Shown one piece after another: positions 1 to 11,200 of a stretch of DNA of 64,000 nt. Position numbers and translations under genes: made by a program. The stretch covers positions 62,001-126,000 of the forward strand of contig CANJKZ010000777.1 in assembly GCA_947471745.1 (NCBI GenBank). Reading direction: 5' to 3'. The notes beneath the pieces are model-generated. The model was given only the letters and a program-made list of their open reading frames with translations. It did no database searches and was not told the origin of the DNA. Each line of letters starts with the position of its first letter. The first letter of the stretch is position 1. This DNA is from Closterium sp. Naga37s-1. Taxonomy: Eukaryota > Streptophyta > Zygnematophyceae > Desmidiales > Closteriaceae.

Positions 1-887
1 GCTCTGATAGGTGTGTTTGAGCATGGGCCACCCGAATATGCAATGACATTTGGGTCATTCAAAGCTTTTCCCTACGCACGCGGGGATCCACGCGCTTCCT
101 TGGCGTTTGTCGGCGAGCACGGCCATCATCGGAGGCGCCGAACTTTTCTTTCCACGCAAACCAAGCCGGAATTGCTCTGATAGGTGTGTTTGAGCATGGG
201 CCACCCGAATATGCAATGAAATTCGGGTCGTTCGATGCTTTTCCCTACGCACGCGGGGATCCACGCGCTTTTTTGGTGTTTGTTGGCGAGCACGGCCGTC
301 ATCGGAGGCGCCGAACTTTTCTTTGCACGCGAACCAAGCCGGAATTGCTCCGATAGGTGTGTTTGAGCATGGGCCACCCAAATACGCAATGACATTCGGG
401 TCTTTCGATGCTTTTCCCTACGCACGCGGGGATCCACGCGCTTCCTTGGCGTTTGTCGGCGAGCATGGCCGCCATCGGAGGCGCCGAACTTTTCTTTGCG
501 CGCGAACCAAGCCGAATTTGCTCCGATAGGTGTGTTTGAGCATGGGCCACCCGAATACGCAATGACATTCGGGTCATTCGATGCTTTTCCCTACGCACGT
601 AGGGATCCATGCGCTTCCTTCGCGTTTGTCGGCGAGCACGGCCGTCATCGGAGGCGCCGAACTTTTCTTTGCGCGCGAACCAAGCCGAATTTGCTCCGTT
701 AGGTAAGTTTGAGCATAGGCCACCCGAATACGCAATGACATTCAGGTCGTTCGATGCTTTTCCCTATGCACGCAGGGATCCACGCGCTTCCTTGGCGTTT
801 GTCGGCGAGCACGGCCGTCATCGAAGGCGCCGAACTTTCCTTTGCGCGCGAACCAAGCCGGAATTGCAATAACATTTAGGTCGTTCG
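1..887. repeat. 173-bp satellite array, left segment
   Basis: About five head-to-tail copies of a ~173-bp monomer. Each carries a GGATCC site (near 84, 258, 430, 604 and 777), a conserved GGCGCCGAACTTTTCTTTGC block and a GTGTGTTTGAGCATGGGCCA block. Copies differ by scattered substitutions. Because 173 is not a multiple of three, each strand shows short overlapping open frames repeating every monomer; these are by-products, not genes. The array is cut at 887 by the copia insertion and resumes at 8,297. Monomer length near a nucleosome repeat fits a centromeric or subtelomeric satellite, but location is not shown by the sequence. Confidence 0.95.
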
Positions 888-1013
888 TGTGAAAAGAATG
901 AGGAATGAATGAACTAGGAAAGTGTGTGATACAAATGTGAAACCCTAGAATTGTGTACCCCTTAGTATCTAACCCGCTACAGCCTACATAGGCTAGATCA
1001 TATATGTCTGACA
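888..1013 (-). repeat. copia 3' LTR
   Basis: This 126-bp direct repeat matches 8,171-8,296 by eye at every base. In element orientation it starts TGTCAGACATATATGATC and ends TTTTCACA. Confidence 0.95.
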
Positions 1014-1210
1014 CACCCCCATAGGCAAAGTGGGGGAGAACAAGGGGTCACAAGACCAGTCGAGCAAAGCAAAGCAAGCTCAGGGTGGATCACAATGTCA
1101 CCACACATTTCGAGCACCAGTTCAAGGCCACAAGGCCAGCTCAAACGCAGGATTACATATAAAGGTAAACAAGCAAGTGCAGGTATAGATGCATCACAGT
1201 ACATGCAAGG

Positions 1211-4200
1211 TCAAGAAGTGAGCAAGTGAGGCCAAGTAGGCACAAGACCTAGCATCGTACAAAAGCGCTGATGATCACAAGGCTGAATTGCCTTGGTAAA
1301 TATATCAGCAGTGTTGGCCCTAGAGGCCACGTAAGCAAGGCGCAGCTGACCACGCTGCTGCAGCTCACGAGCAAGGAAGTAGCGAAGAGCAATGTGCTTC
1401 GTTCTGTGCTCCAGTCTGTGCTCCCGACACAAGGCCAGCATGGCCTTGTTGTCTACGTACAGATGTGGAGGAGAACGAGGCGGCTCTCCCAGGTCGGTCA
1501 GCAGGTAGGTGAGCCAGCGTAGCTCCTGTGCAGCCATGGCCCCTGCGTAGATCTCAGCCTCACAGCTGGAGCCAAGAACAGAAGACGAGCGGGTAGACCG
1601 CCACGAAATAGAGCCGGAACCAAGGCTGAAGGTGTAACCCTGTGACGACCGCTGCGTAGCCTGGTCGTTAGCCCAAGAAGCGTCTGCGTGACCAGTGAGG
1701 ACCACTGAATGCCGCCCTCCAAGCACGAGCCCCATGCCCGACGTACTGCACAAGTAGCGCAACACCCTCTTCGCTGCAGCCATGTGCTCAGGTCTGTGTC
1801 TCCCAGGAGCAACATAGCGTGCCAAGATGCTAAGAGGGTATGCAAGGTCAGGTCGAGTGCAGGTCATCAGGTACATGAGGCAGCCAACAAGTTCTGGGTA
1901 CGGGCCACTCGGCTCTACGGACTCATCCGAAGGCAGAGCTGAGAGTGAGTGGCGAGTAGATAGAGGAGTGGCCTGAGGCGAGGAGTACGTGAAGTCGAAG
2001 CGCTGAAGGACTTGCTGCACCATGTGTGACTGAGTCAGGGTAATGGTGCGCTGTGCTCTGTCCCGGGTGATCTGCAAGCCAAGGTAGCTACGCAGTTCAC
2101 CCAGGTCTGTGCACGTGTGTCTCTTCTGCAGCTCGGACTTGACGTGGGCGAGTCCAGCAGTGTCAGCAGTAGCAAAGACCAAGTCGTCGACGTACACGAG
2201 GATGTAGAACGGCGGCAAAGAGGTGTCGGTGCGTAGAAACAGCGACGGGTCGGCAGTAGAAGGAGCAAACCCAAGAGCCGCAAGAGTAGTCCTCAGTGTG
2301 TCGTGCCACTCACGGGGCGCCTGGCGGAGACCGTAGACTGGCCGCCGGAGGCTCCACTGGGTACCAGGAGGAAACGACCCAGTGAAGCCAGGTGGGCGGC
2401 GCAGCCAGATCTCCTCGTGCAGGCTGCCCTGTAGGAAAGCAGTGCTGAAGTCAAGAGAGTGAAGCTCGTAGTCGCGCTGAGCGGCTATGTGCAGCAGCAC
2501 CCGAAGAGTGGTCATCTTCGGGGTGGGAGAGAAGGTCTGAAAGTAGTCAACTCCCTGCCGCTGACTGAAGCCTCGAGCCACGTAACGCGCCTTGAAGACA
2601 AGCGGAGAACCCGGCAGCCGCTTCACCCTGAAAATCCACACGCCGCTAACGATGTTCGCCCCAGGAGGGGGAACCTCGTCGACGTAGGTGCATGTGGACT
2701 TCCAGGAAGCCATTTTTTCATCCATGGCTGACTGCCACTGAGAGGAGTAGGGACCCTCTATCGCCTCCGCGTAAGAGCGCGGAGTCGGGATGTCTGGTGC
2801 ATCCGGGTCTCCCTCAGGGGCAATCAGCATGGACACGAGATGAGGTAAAGCAGCAGCAAAACACTGGAACTCCTCCTGCCTGTCCTCAAGGACGTCCGTG
2901 CTAAGAGCACACTCACCCCCGACGGACGGAGGACAGACAGACTCAGACTCAGCAACAAGACTGGCAGCGTAGTTTAGACGACAGCGAGCAGCGAAGTCGA
3001 CAAGCTCAGCAACTAGGGCAGACGCAGCAGTGGACTCAAAGGAAGGGTCAGTGACAACAGTAGCCAGAAGACGCGTGACAGTAGGACTGGCAGTACGAAG
3101 AGAGTCAGACTCTGGGTCAGCAAGAGCAGGAAGAGAGGACTCTGGAGGAGACGGCAAAGGGACACGCAGTGGAGCAGTGGAAGGACGCAGTGCCATCTGG
3201 TGTGTGCCCGGGACCGCAGGAGGACGCGGACGCGGAACACGACGACTAGTGCGAGCAGCACGAACAGGCGACGCAGGACGAGACGCAGGGTCACGACGCT
3301 CAGCAAGACCTCCAGTAGGACCAGTGTAGGGAGAAGGAGCAGGCAGTGGGGAGGCGGGCTGTAACTGTGACTCAGACTGGACAGGCAGCGGACACTCTAA
3401 GGAAGGAGCAGGACCAGTAGAGGGCGGAAGACCAAGAACCTGCTCAAGGAGCGGAACGAAGTACGGCCGCGGCCGCGCAGCGCCTCCAGAACCAGCAGGT
3501 ACAGCACCAGCACCCCCATCGGCAGCACCTGCGCAAGTAGCACCCCCAGCTCCAGCAGCGCCAACTCCAGCACCCCCAGAAGCACCAGCGCCAGCAGCAC
3601 CTATAGCGCCAATGCCCCCAGCAGCTCCAGCTCCAGCAGGACCACCGGAAGACTCAACAGCTCCAGCTCCAGTAGCACCTACCCCAGCAGCACCGCCAGC
3701 TCCAGCAACGCCAGCAGCTCCAGCACCAGGAGCACCACCAGGCCCAGCAGCTCCAGTACCTCCAATACGAGCACCTCCGGGACCCGTGGCACCAACACCC
3801 TCAGCAGCAGCAGAACCTCCAGCTCCAGCATCACCTCCAGCTCTAGCAGCACGGCTCCAGCGCCGAGCAAACGACTCGCGCAGCTCCTGGGGAGAGGGTA
3901 GCTCCCGCCGGGACGAAGCACCCGAAGGACCTCCAGCCCCAGTACCGCCAGACTCCTCACAAGCAGGCCCAGCACCCTCAGGCTCCACACCCCCAGTCGC
4001 AGCACCCCCAGGCTCAGCACCCCTAGACGCAGCACCCCCAGGCTCAGCACCCCCAGGCTCAGCACCCCTAGCAGCACCAGAGTCAACAGCTACCTCGACA
4101 GGCTCGACTGCGTCTACCTGAGACACACCTGAGGGGGCAGGACCCTGAGGGGGAAGGGGGTCTACCAGGGGGGGACCTGGAGTGAGGAAGAGCGGCGGCG

Positions 4201-7156
4201 GGGGAAGGGGTGCAGTGCGGTAGGGGAAGAGATGGTAGTAAGGAACCGACTCGTCAAACGTGACGTCCTGGGAGGACAGAACACAGTGCGAGGTGGGGTG
4301 GTAAAACTGCCAACCAGGCGCGTCAGGGGGGAAGCCAAGGAAGACGCAGGGAACAGCACGGGGGGACAGCTTGTCCGCAGACAAGTCGCGGACAAAGGCC
4401 CGAGATCCCCAGACACGAAACGCAGACGCATCGCCAACCTTCCCGATCCACCGCAGAGTAGGGGAGGTCTCCGGCAAGGAGACCCGGGGCTGAAGGTTGA
4501 TCTGATGCGCCGCGTACTGAACCGCGAGCGGCCACAGAAAATGGGGAGCAGCCGCATGGATCATGGACGTACGAGCGACGTCCATGACCATGCCAATGCG
4601 GCGCTCAGCAATCCCATTTTGCTGTGGGGAGGCCGGAAGCGTGAACGTCTGGCGGATGCCCCGTGCACGACAGAAGGCTCGCAGAAGGTCAGAGGAAAAC
4701 TCTCCGCCTCTGTCGGAGTGCAGACGCAGAATAGGAAAGTCCGAGCCGAAACTCTCTCTGAGCTGGAGACGAGCTGCGCGGATCCAGTCGATCAACACCT
4801 CAGTGACCTCACCCTTGCTGCGCAAGGGGAAGACTGTGGTGTAACGCGAGTAGTCGTCAACGACCAGCAGGAAGTAACGCTCGTGACCCTGTCCACGGAC
4901 GCGGGCGGGGCCCCACACGTCCATGTGAAGTGTCTGCAGCGGAGCCTCTGTCGGAGGAAACTCGGAGGAGTGAGGAGCGGCGCGCTGCCGCCCCTCAACG
5001 CAGGGAGCGCAGCTAGGGGCAGGCCCCGGAGGAAGAGGAGGGAGGGACCAGGGGAGACCAGAGACAAGGACACGGGAGGCCATGCCTCGGAGACGAGGCA
5101 GGGAGGGGTGACCAAGGCGGTGGTGCCAGAGGAGAGTCTGGTGAGACAGGAGACGACACGAGCAGGGGGCAGACTCAGGACCAGACCTGGACGCTGCAGC
5201 AAACACCTGACCCGACGCAGCTACCTGACCAGACGCAGCAGCCGGAGGAGACTCAGTAGTCAGTGTGTACAGGCTCGACCCTGGCTGACGGGTAAACGTG
5301 GCCAAGTGTCGGCCCGTCCGAGCACACGTGCAGTGGGTCACTCGCTGACTCGCAGGAGTGAACTGGTCAACCCCCCCATCCTGTAGATCAGCACCACTCA
5401 CCAAGTTCGTAGAGAACGAGGGGAGGTAAAGACCTGACAGGGTGCCAGTAGGGGCCGCCGGACACGGTAAGACAGTGGAGAAGTGGGCAAGGACAGGACC
5501 CCCAGAGGGGTCTGCCAGGGAGACTGCAACCGGCCGACGAAGCGGCGTGAGTGTGGTGCGGTCTCGAAAGAAGGAGCGGGAAGCACCCGAGTCAAGGGTG
5601 AAGGTGTGCAAGGCCTGAGCCGACATGGTACCTGAGAGAGCAGACTCACCAGCACCTGGGGGAGCAGACTCACCAGCACCTGGAGCAGCAGACGCACTAG
5701 CACCTAGAGCAGCAGCCTCACCAGCACCTAGATCAGCAGCCTCAATGCCCGGGTCAGACGGAACACACAGGTAACAGTCACCCTCATCACTAGTAGACAC
5801 AACATACATGGCAGCAAGAATAGCATCATAATCAAGATCAAAGATAGGAACCCCCGACCTAAGCAGCTCGCCCCAGCGAGGGATCTCGGTGGCGTCAGGG
5901 AACTGGAGACGCCAGGCGTCCGTCAGGCGGCCGAAGCAGCGCTGGGTGGTGTGCGGGCCACCGCACGGCTCACCAGTGCGGTCGCCGGTACGCAGGACAT
6001 AGGCACAGGGACCAGCACCCCCACCCCGCTGACGCGCAGCGTACCACTCACGAAGCTGCTGGGGGGGCGGGGTCTCACGAGTGCGCTGCTGCTGCTGGCG
6101 CTGACCACCACCGAAGCCACCCCGCTGCACAGCGCCACCCCGACCAGCTCCACCGCCGCCGCCGCCACCGCCGCCACTGCCGCCTCCTCCGCTCCCACCG
6201 CCACCGCCGCCGCCGCCTCCGCCTCCACCGCCGCCACCGAAGCCCCCACCCCCGCCACCACTCCCACCGCCACCCCCACCCCCTCCGCCGCCTCCACCGC
6301 CACCTCCACCGCCCCCGCCAGCCCCTCCAGCGCCCTTGCACCCCTTGCCCTTGCCGTTGCGGCGTCTCCTGCTAGGGGCAGACGCAGCGCCGACCGACTC
6401 GGTGCCAACGAGGTCGACCGCAGCAGCAGAGGCAACAGAGGGCAAAAGGGGGGAGGGGGAGCACCCCTCAAAGAAGGGGGTACGAGGGTCACCACGAGAG
6501 GCTCCTACAGCGACTATACTCTTCTCAGCTGCCAGGAGGCGCTCCTCGAGGAGGTCAACGGTGAGTGTGGTGGGGCAAACAGAGAGGAAGTGGTCCCTGA
6601 CCGAGCGAAGGGAGTCAGGGAGCCGGGTGACTAGGTAGTAGAGGGTGATGTACATGGGGGGGGGGTTCTTGGCGCAGAACTCAGCAGGAAGCGCAGCGCG
6701 GTAGCGGGTGTCACTAGTGCGAAGGTGCGTAATGAGGTCAGCGACTGTGGGAAAGGCGGCGAGGTCAGGGAACAGGTACGGCAGCATGAGGCGACTAAGG
6801 GCAGCAGTGGCAGGGGAAGAGTAGCGTGCAACTACAGCGTCGTACAAGGTCTTAGCACTCTTGTACTGACTAAAGTGCGCGCGCTCAGTGGACGGCAAGT
6901 GACTACGCACAGCAAGACGTGCAGCAGCATCGCGTGTGGCCCACTGTGAGCGAACAGTGCTGTCAGCATCGGCAGCAGGGGCAGCAGAGGCGCCAGACGT
7001 GAGGTCGAACAGTGAGAGACCGTCTTTCCTATCGCACTGTAGGAAAAGCTGCAGATCATCGACCCAGACCTCAAAGTCGACAGCAGCATCAAAGGTGAGA
7101 ACACTAGGGGTAGCCATGACAGCAGCATCAAAGGTGAGAACACTAGGGGTAGCCAT
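1211..7156 (-). CDS. copia gag-pol polyprotein (single open frame)
   Basis: An uninterrupted open frame of 1,981 codons. Parts in order: gag-like N-terminal region, long glycine-rich then mixed low-complexity linker, aspartic protease (DSGAS), GAG-pre-integrase (HHRLGHPS), integrase core, long Ala/Gly/Pro-rich spacer, reverse transcriptase of the copia class (YVDD) and RNase H. Protease-integrase-RT-RNase H is the diagnostic copia order. The N-terminal 11-residue segment MATPSVLTFDA occurs twice in frame, and a third copy lies just upstream in another frame (7,157-7,197), so this short segment has expanded locally. The frame looks whole. Confidence 0.95.
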   Translation of the reverse strand: MATPSVLTFDAAVMATPSVLTFDAAVDFEVWVDDLQLFLQCDRKDGLSLFDLTSGASAAPAADADSTVRSQWATRDAAARLAVRSHLPSTERAHFSQYKSAKTLYDAVVARYSSPATAALSRLMLPYLFPDLAAFPTVADLITHLRTSDTRYRAALPAEFCAKNPPPMYITLYYLVTRLPDSLRSVRDHFLSVCPTTLTVDLLEERLLAAEKSIVAVGASRGDPRTPFFEGCSPSPLLPSVASAAAVDLVGTESVGAASAPSRRRRNGKGKGCKGAGGAGGGGGGGGGGGGGGGGGGGSGGGGGGFGGGGGGGGGGGGGGGSGGGGSGGGGGGGGGAGRGGAVQRGGFGGGQRQQQQRTRETPPPQQLREWYAARQRGGGAGPCAYVLRTGDRTGEPCGGPHTTQRCFGRLTDAWRLQFPDATEIPRWGELLRSGVPIFDLDYDAILAAMYVVSTSDEGDCYLCVPSDPGIEAADLGAGEAAALGASASAAPGAGESAPPGAGESALSGTMSAQALHTFTLDSGASRSFFRDRTTLTPLRRPVAVSLADPSGGPVLAHFSTVLPCPAAPTGTLSGLYLPSFSTNLVSGADLQDGGVDQFTPASQRVTHCTCARTGRHLATFTRQPGSSLYTLTTESPPAAASGQVAASGQVFAAASRSGPESAPCSCRLLSHQTLLWHHRLGHPSLPRLRGMASRVLVSGLPWSLPPLPPGPAPSCAPCVEGRQRAAPHSSEFPPTEAPLQTLHMDVWGPARVRGQGHERYFLLVVDDYSRYTTVFPLRSKGEVTEVLIDWIRAARLQLRESFGSDFPILRLHSDRGGEFSSDLLRAFCRARGIRQTFTLPASPQQNGIAERRIGMVMDVARTSMIHAAAPHFLWPLAVQYAAHQINLQPRVSLPETSPTLRWIGKVGDASAFRVWGSRAFVRDLSADKLSPRAVPCVFLGFPPDAPGWQFYHPTSHCVLSSQDVTFDESVPYYHLFPYRTAPLPPPPLFLTPGPPLVDPLPPQGPAPSGVSQVDAVEPVEVAVDSGAARGAEPGGAEPGGAASRGAEPGGAATGGVEPEGAGPACEESGGTGAGGPSGASSRRELPSPQELRESFARRWSRAARAGGDAGAGGSAAAEGVGATGPGGARIGGTGAAGPGGAPGAGAAGVAGAGGAAGVGATGAGAVESSGGPAGAGAAGGIGAIGAAGAGASGGAGVGAAGAGGATCAGAADGGAGAVPAGSGGAARPRPYFVPLLEQVLGLPPSTGPAPSLECPLPVQSESQLQPASPLPAPSPYTGPTGGLAERRDPASRPASPVRAARTSRRVPRPRPPAVPGTHQMALRPSTAPLRVPLPSPPESSLPALADPESDSLRTASPTVTRLLATVVTDPSFESTAASALVAELVDFAARCRLNYAASLVAESESVCPPSVGGECALSTDVLEDRQEEFQCFAAALPHLVSMLIAPEGDPDAPDIPTPRSYAEAIEGPYSSQWQSAMDEKMASWKSTCTYVDEVPPPGANIVSGVWIFRVKRLPGSPLVFKARYVARGFSQRQGVDYFQTFSPTPKMTTLRVLLHIAAQRDYELHSLDFSTAFLQGSLHEEIWLRRPPGFTGSFPPGTQWSLRRPVYGLRQAPREWHDTLRTTLAALGFAPSTADPSLFLRTDTSLPPFYILVYVDDLVFATADTAGLAHVKSELQKRHTCTDLGELRSYLGLQITRDRAQRTITLTQSHMVQQVLQRFDFTYSSPQATPLSTRHSLSALPSDESVEPSGPYPELVGCLMYLMTCTRPDLAYPLSILARYVAPGRHRPEHMAAAKRVLRYLCSTSGMGLVLGGRHSVVLTGHADASWANDQATQRSSQGYTFSLGSGSISWRSTRSSSVLGSSCEAEIYAGAMAAQELRWLTYLLTDLGEPPRSPPHLYVDNKAMLALCREHRLEHRTKHIALRYFLARELQQRGQLRLAYVASRANTADIFTKAIQPCDHQRFCTMLGLVPTWPHLLTS

Positions 7157-7197
7157 CGACCCTCAGCATCAAAGGTGAGAACACTAGGGGTAGCCAT

Positions 7198-8170
7198 GAC
7201 AGCAGCAGCAGCAGCAGGCTAGCAACAGCAGTGGCAGGCTAGGAGCAGCTCAGTAGCAGAGGCGCGGCTCGGCGGTGCTCTTACGAGGGCGGGTGGGTAG
7301 AGGTCCGCAAGTGGTGGGGCAGGGCCGAGGCGCGCCGGCAGGGACAGGGCCGCGACAGGGCGGCAGAGGAGAGCCGCGCCTCAGCTGCAGGGCAGGGCCG
7401 GGACGGCGGCGGCGGCTGTCACGGCAGCGGCGGCGGCGGCTGCTGCTGTCGGCGGCGGCGGCGGCTGCTGCTGTCGGCGGCGGCGGCTGCGGCCCCGGCG
7501 GCGGCTGCGGCCCCGGCAGCGGCGGCTGCGGCTGTCATGGCAGCGGCGGCGGCGGCTGCTGCCGTCCACGGCGGCGGCGGCTGCGGACCCGGCAGCGACG
7601 ACGGCGGCTGTCACGGCGCGACGGCAGCTGCTGCTGGGGCGGCGACGGCGGGATGGCAGGGCCGTGAAGAGCCGAGGAGGGGCCGTGAAGGGGCCACGAC
7701 GAGCCGCGAAAGAGCCGCGGAGGGGCCGTGAAGGAGCCGCAAAGGGGCCGCTAAGGGCGGCGAAGGGGCCGAGAAGGGGCCGCAAAGGGCCGTGAAGGGG
7801 CCGCGAAGGGCGGCGACGGGGCTGAGAAGGGCCGCGAGGGGCCACGAAGGGGCCGCGAGGGGCCGCGAAGAGCGGCGAAGGGGCCGCGAGGGGCCGCGAG
7901 GGGCCGTGAAGGGCCGTGAGAGGGGCCGCGAAGGGCCGCGGAGGAGCCGCAAGGGAGCCGTGAAGGGGCCGCGAAGGGCCGTGAGAGGGGCCGTGACGGG
8001 GCCTTAAGAGGGCGCGACGGGCCGCTAAGGGCAGGGGACGCGACGGGAGGGCAGGCACACGGGGCGCGACTAGGGCAGGGGCGAAGCGCGCTCCGGGCAG
8101 GTAAAAAAAAAAAATCGATTTCGTGGTGGGCCCTAGGAAACGTTCCCACTAGGGAACCTGCTCTATACCA
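7198..8170 (-). other. copia 5' leader, GC-rich low complexity
   Basis: Untranslated leader between primer site and polyprotein. About 7,270-8,045 is built of GCC/GGC/CGC-rich simple motifs (GGGGCCGCGAAG-like words). Long open frames here are composition artefacts. An A-tract lies at 8,103-8,114. The 8,153-8,170 stretch next to the LTR is the primer-binding site. Confidence 0.75.
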
Positions 8171-8296
8171 TGTGAAAAGAATGAGGAATGAATGAACTAG
8201 GAAAGTGTGTGATACAAATGTGAAACCCTAGAATTGTGTACCCCTTAGTATCTAACCCGCTACAGCCTACATAGGCTAGATCATATATGTCTGACA
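8171..8296 (-). repeat. copia 5' LTR
   Basis: Second 126-bp LTR, apparently identical to 888-1,013. It is followed by the target-site copy GTTCG at 8,297-8,301, after which the interrupted satellite monomer continues. Confidence 0.95.
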
Positions 8297-11200
8297 GTTC
8301 GATGCTTTTCCCTACGCACGCAGGGATCCACGCGCTTCCTTGGCGTTTGTCGGCGAGCACGGCCGTCATCGGAGGCGCCGAACTTTTCTTTGCGCGCGAA
8401 CCAAGCCAAAATTGCTCCGATAAGTGTGTTTGAGTATGGGCCACCCGAATATACAATGACATTCAGATCGTTGGATGCTTTTTCCTGCGCACGCAGGGAT
8501 CCACTCGCTTCCTTGGCGTTTGTCGGCGAGCACGGCCGTCATCGGAGGCGCCGAGATTTTCTTTGCGCGCGAACCAAGCCGGAATTTCTCCAATAGGTAT
8601 GTTTGAGCATGGGCCACCCGAATACGCAATGACATTCGGGTCATTCGATGCTTTTCCCTACGCACGCAGGGTTCCACGCGCTTCCTTGGCGTTTTTGTGC
8701 GAGCACGCCGTCATCGGAGGCGCCGAACTTTTCTTTGCGCGCGAACCAAGCCGGAATTTCTCTAATAGGTGTGTTTGAGCATGGGCCACCGGAATTTGCA
8801 ATGAAATTCAGGTCGTTTGATGCTATTCCCCATGCACGCAGGGATCCACGTGCTTCCTTGGCGTTTGTCGGCGAGCACGGCCGTCATCGGAGGCGCCGAA
8901 CTTTTCTTTGCGTGCGAACCAAGCCGAAATTGCTCTGATAGGTGTGTTTGAGCATGGGCCACTGGAATATGCAATGACATTCGGGTCGTTCGATGCTTTT
9001 CCCTAGGTACGCAGGGATCAACGTGCTTCCTTGGCTTTTGTCGGCGAGCACGGCCGTCATCGGAGGCGCCGAACTTTTCTTTGCGCGTGAACCAAGCCGG
9101 ATCGGATAGGTGTGTTTGAGCATGGGCCACCGGAATATGCAATGACATTTGGGTCGTTCGATGCTTTTCCCTAGGTACGCAGGGATCCACGCGCTTCCTT
9201 GGCGTTCGTCGGCGAGTACGGCCGTCATCGGAGGCGCCGAACTTTTCTTTGCGCGCGAACCAAGCCGGAATTGCTCGGATAGGTGTGTTTGAGCATGAGC
9301 CACCGCAATATGCAATGACATTTGGGTCGTTCAATGCTTTTCCCTACGCACGCAGGGATCCACGCGCTTCCTTGGCGTTGGTCGGCGAGCACGGCCGTCA
9401 TCGGAGGCGCCGAACTTTTCTTTGCGCGCGAACCAAGCCAAAATTGCTCCGATAAGTGTGTTTGAGCATGGGCCACCCGAATACGCAATGACATTCAGGT
9501 CGTTGGATGCTTTTTCCTGCGCACGCAGGGATCCACGCGCTTCCTTGGCGTTTGTCGGCGAGCACGGCCGTCATCGGAGGCGCCGAGATTTTCTTTGCGC
9601 GCGAACCAAGCCAAAATGGCTCCGATAAGTGTGTTTGAGCATGGGCCACCCGAATATACAATGACATTCAGGTCGTTGGATGCTTTTTCCTGCGCACGTA
9701 GGGATCCACGCGCTTCCTTGGCGTTTGTCGGCGAGCACGGCCGTCATCGGAGGCGCCGAGATTTTCTTTGCGCGCGAACCAAGCCGGAATTTCTCCAATA
9801 GGTGTGTTTGAGCATGGGCCACCCGAATATGCAATGACATTCAGGTCGTTCGATGCTTTTCCCTACGCACGCAGGGATCCACGCGCTTCCGTGGCGTTTG
9901 TCGGCGAGCACGGCCGTCATCGGAGGCGCCGAACTTTTCTTTGCGCGCGAACCAAGCCAGAATTGCTCCGATAGGTGTGTTTGAGCATGGGCATCCCGAA
10001 TACGCAAAGATATTCGGGTCGTTCGATGCTTTTCCCTACGCACGCGGGGATCCACGCGCTTCCTTGGCGTTTGTCGGCGGGCACGGCCATCATCGGAGGC
10101 GCCGAACTTTCCTTTGCGCGCGAACCAAGCCGGAATTGCTCCGATAGGTGTGTTTGAGCATGGGCCACCCGAATACGCAATGACATTTAGGTCGTTCGAT
10201 GTTTTTCCCTATGCACGCGGGGATCCACGTGCTTCCTTGGCGTTTGTCGGAGAGCACGGCCGTCATCGGAGGCGCCGAACTTTTCTTTGCGCGCAAACCA
10301 AGCCGGAATTGCTGTGATAGGTGTGTTTGAGCATGGGCCACCCGAATATGTGATGACATTCGGGTCGTTTGATGTTTTTCGCGCAGGGATCCATGCGCTT
10401 CCTTGGTGTTTGTCGGCGAGCACGGCCGTCATCGGAGGCGCCAAACTTTTCTTTGCGTCGAACCAAGCGGAACTGCTTTGATAGGTGTGTTTGAGCATAT
10501 GCCACCTGAATATGCAAAGACATTCGGGTCTTTCGATGCTTTTCCCTACGCACGCGGGGATCCACGCGCTTCCTTGGCGTTTGTCGGCGAGCACGGCCGT
10601 CATCGGAGGCGCCGAACTTTTCTTTGTGCACGAACCAAGCCGGAATTGCTGTGATAGGTGTGTTTGAGCATGGGCCACCCGAATATGCGATGACATTCGG
10701 GTCGTTTGATGTTTTTCGCGCAGGGATCCATGCGCTTCCTTGATGTTTGTCGGCGAGCACGGCCGTCATCGGAGGCGCCGAACTTTTCTTTGCGCGCGAA
10801 CCAAGCCGGAATTGCTCTGATAGGTGTGTTTGAGCATGGGCCACTGGAACATGCAATGATATTCGGGTCGTTCAATGCTTTTCCCTACGTACGCGGGGAT
10901 CCACGCGCATCCTTGGCGTTTTTCGGCGAGCACGGCCGTCGGAGGCGTCGAACTTTTCTTTGCGCGCGAACCAAGCCGGAATTGCTCTGATAGGTGTGTT
11001 TGAGCCTATGCCACCCGAATATGCAATGACATTCGGGTCTTTGATGCTTTTCCCTACGCACGCAGGGATCCATGCGCTTCCTTGGCGTTTGTCGGCGAAC
11101 CAAGCCGGAATTGCTCTGATAGGTGTGTTTGAGCATATGCCACCCGAATATGCAATGACATTCGGTTCGTTCGATGTTTTTCCCTACATACGCAGGGATT

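Larger units (their letters stand above)
888..8296 (-). mobile_element. Ty1/copia LTR retrotransposon, whole-looking
   Basis: Class I LTR element (Ty1/copia, Pseudoviridae-like) on the minus strand, 7,409 bp. Parts are two 126-bp LTRs (888-1,013 and 8,171-8,296, both TG...CA in element orientation), a primer-binding site next to the 5' LTR (about 8,153-8,170) resembling the plant initiator-Met tRNA type, a GC-rich leader, one long open frame (1,211-7,156) and a purine/G-rich tract beside the 3' LTR (about 1,014-1,040). The flanks carry a perfect 5-bp target duplication GTTCG (883-887 and 8,297-8,301), and the flanking satellite rejoins cleanly when the element is removed. I see no breaks and the LTRs read as identical, so the insertion is young. 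It is treated as a mobile-element fossil; activity is not claimed. Confidence 0.96.

Noticed and set aside
4232-5386. 384-codon plus-strand frame opposite the copia polyprotein
   Set aside because: Shadow of the GC-rich antisense coding strand; no domain or start context.
7275-8058. Arg/Pro/Ala-rich frames in the copia leader
   Set aside because: Simple-sequence translation, different in every frame.
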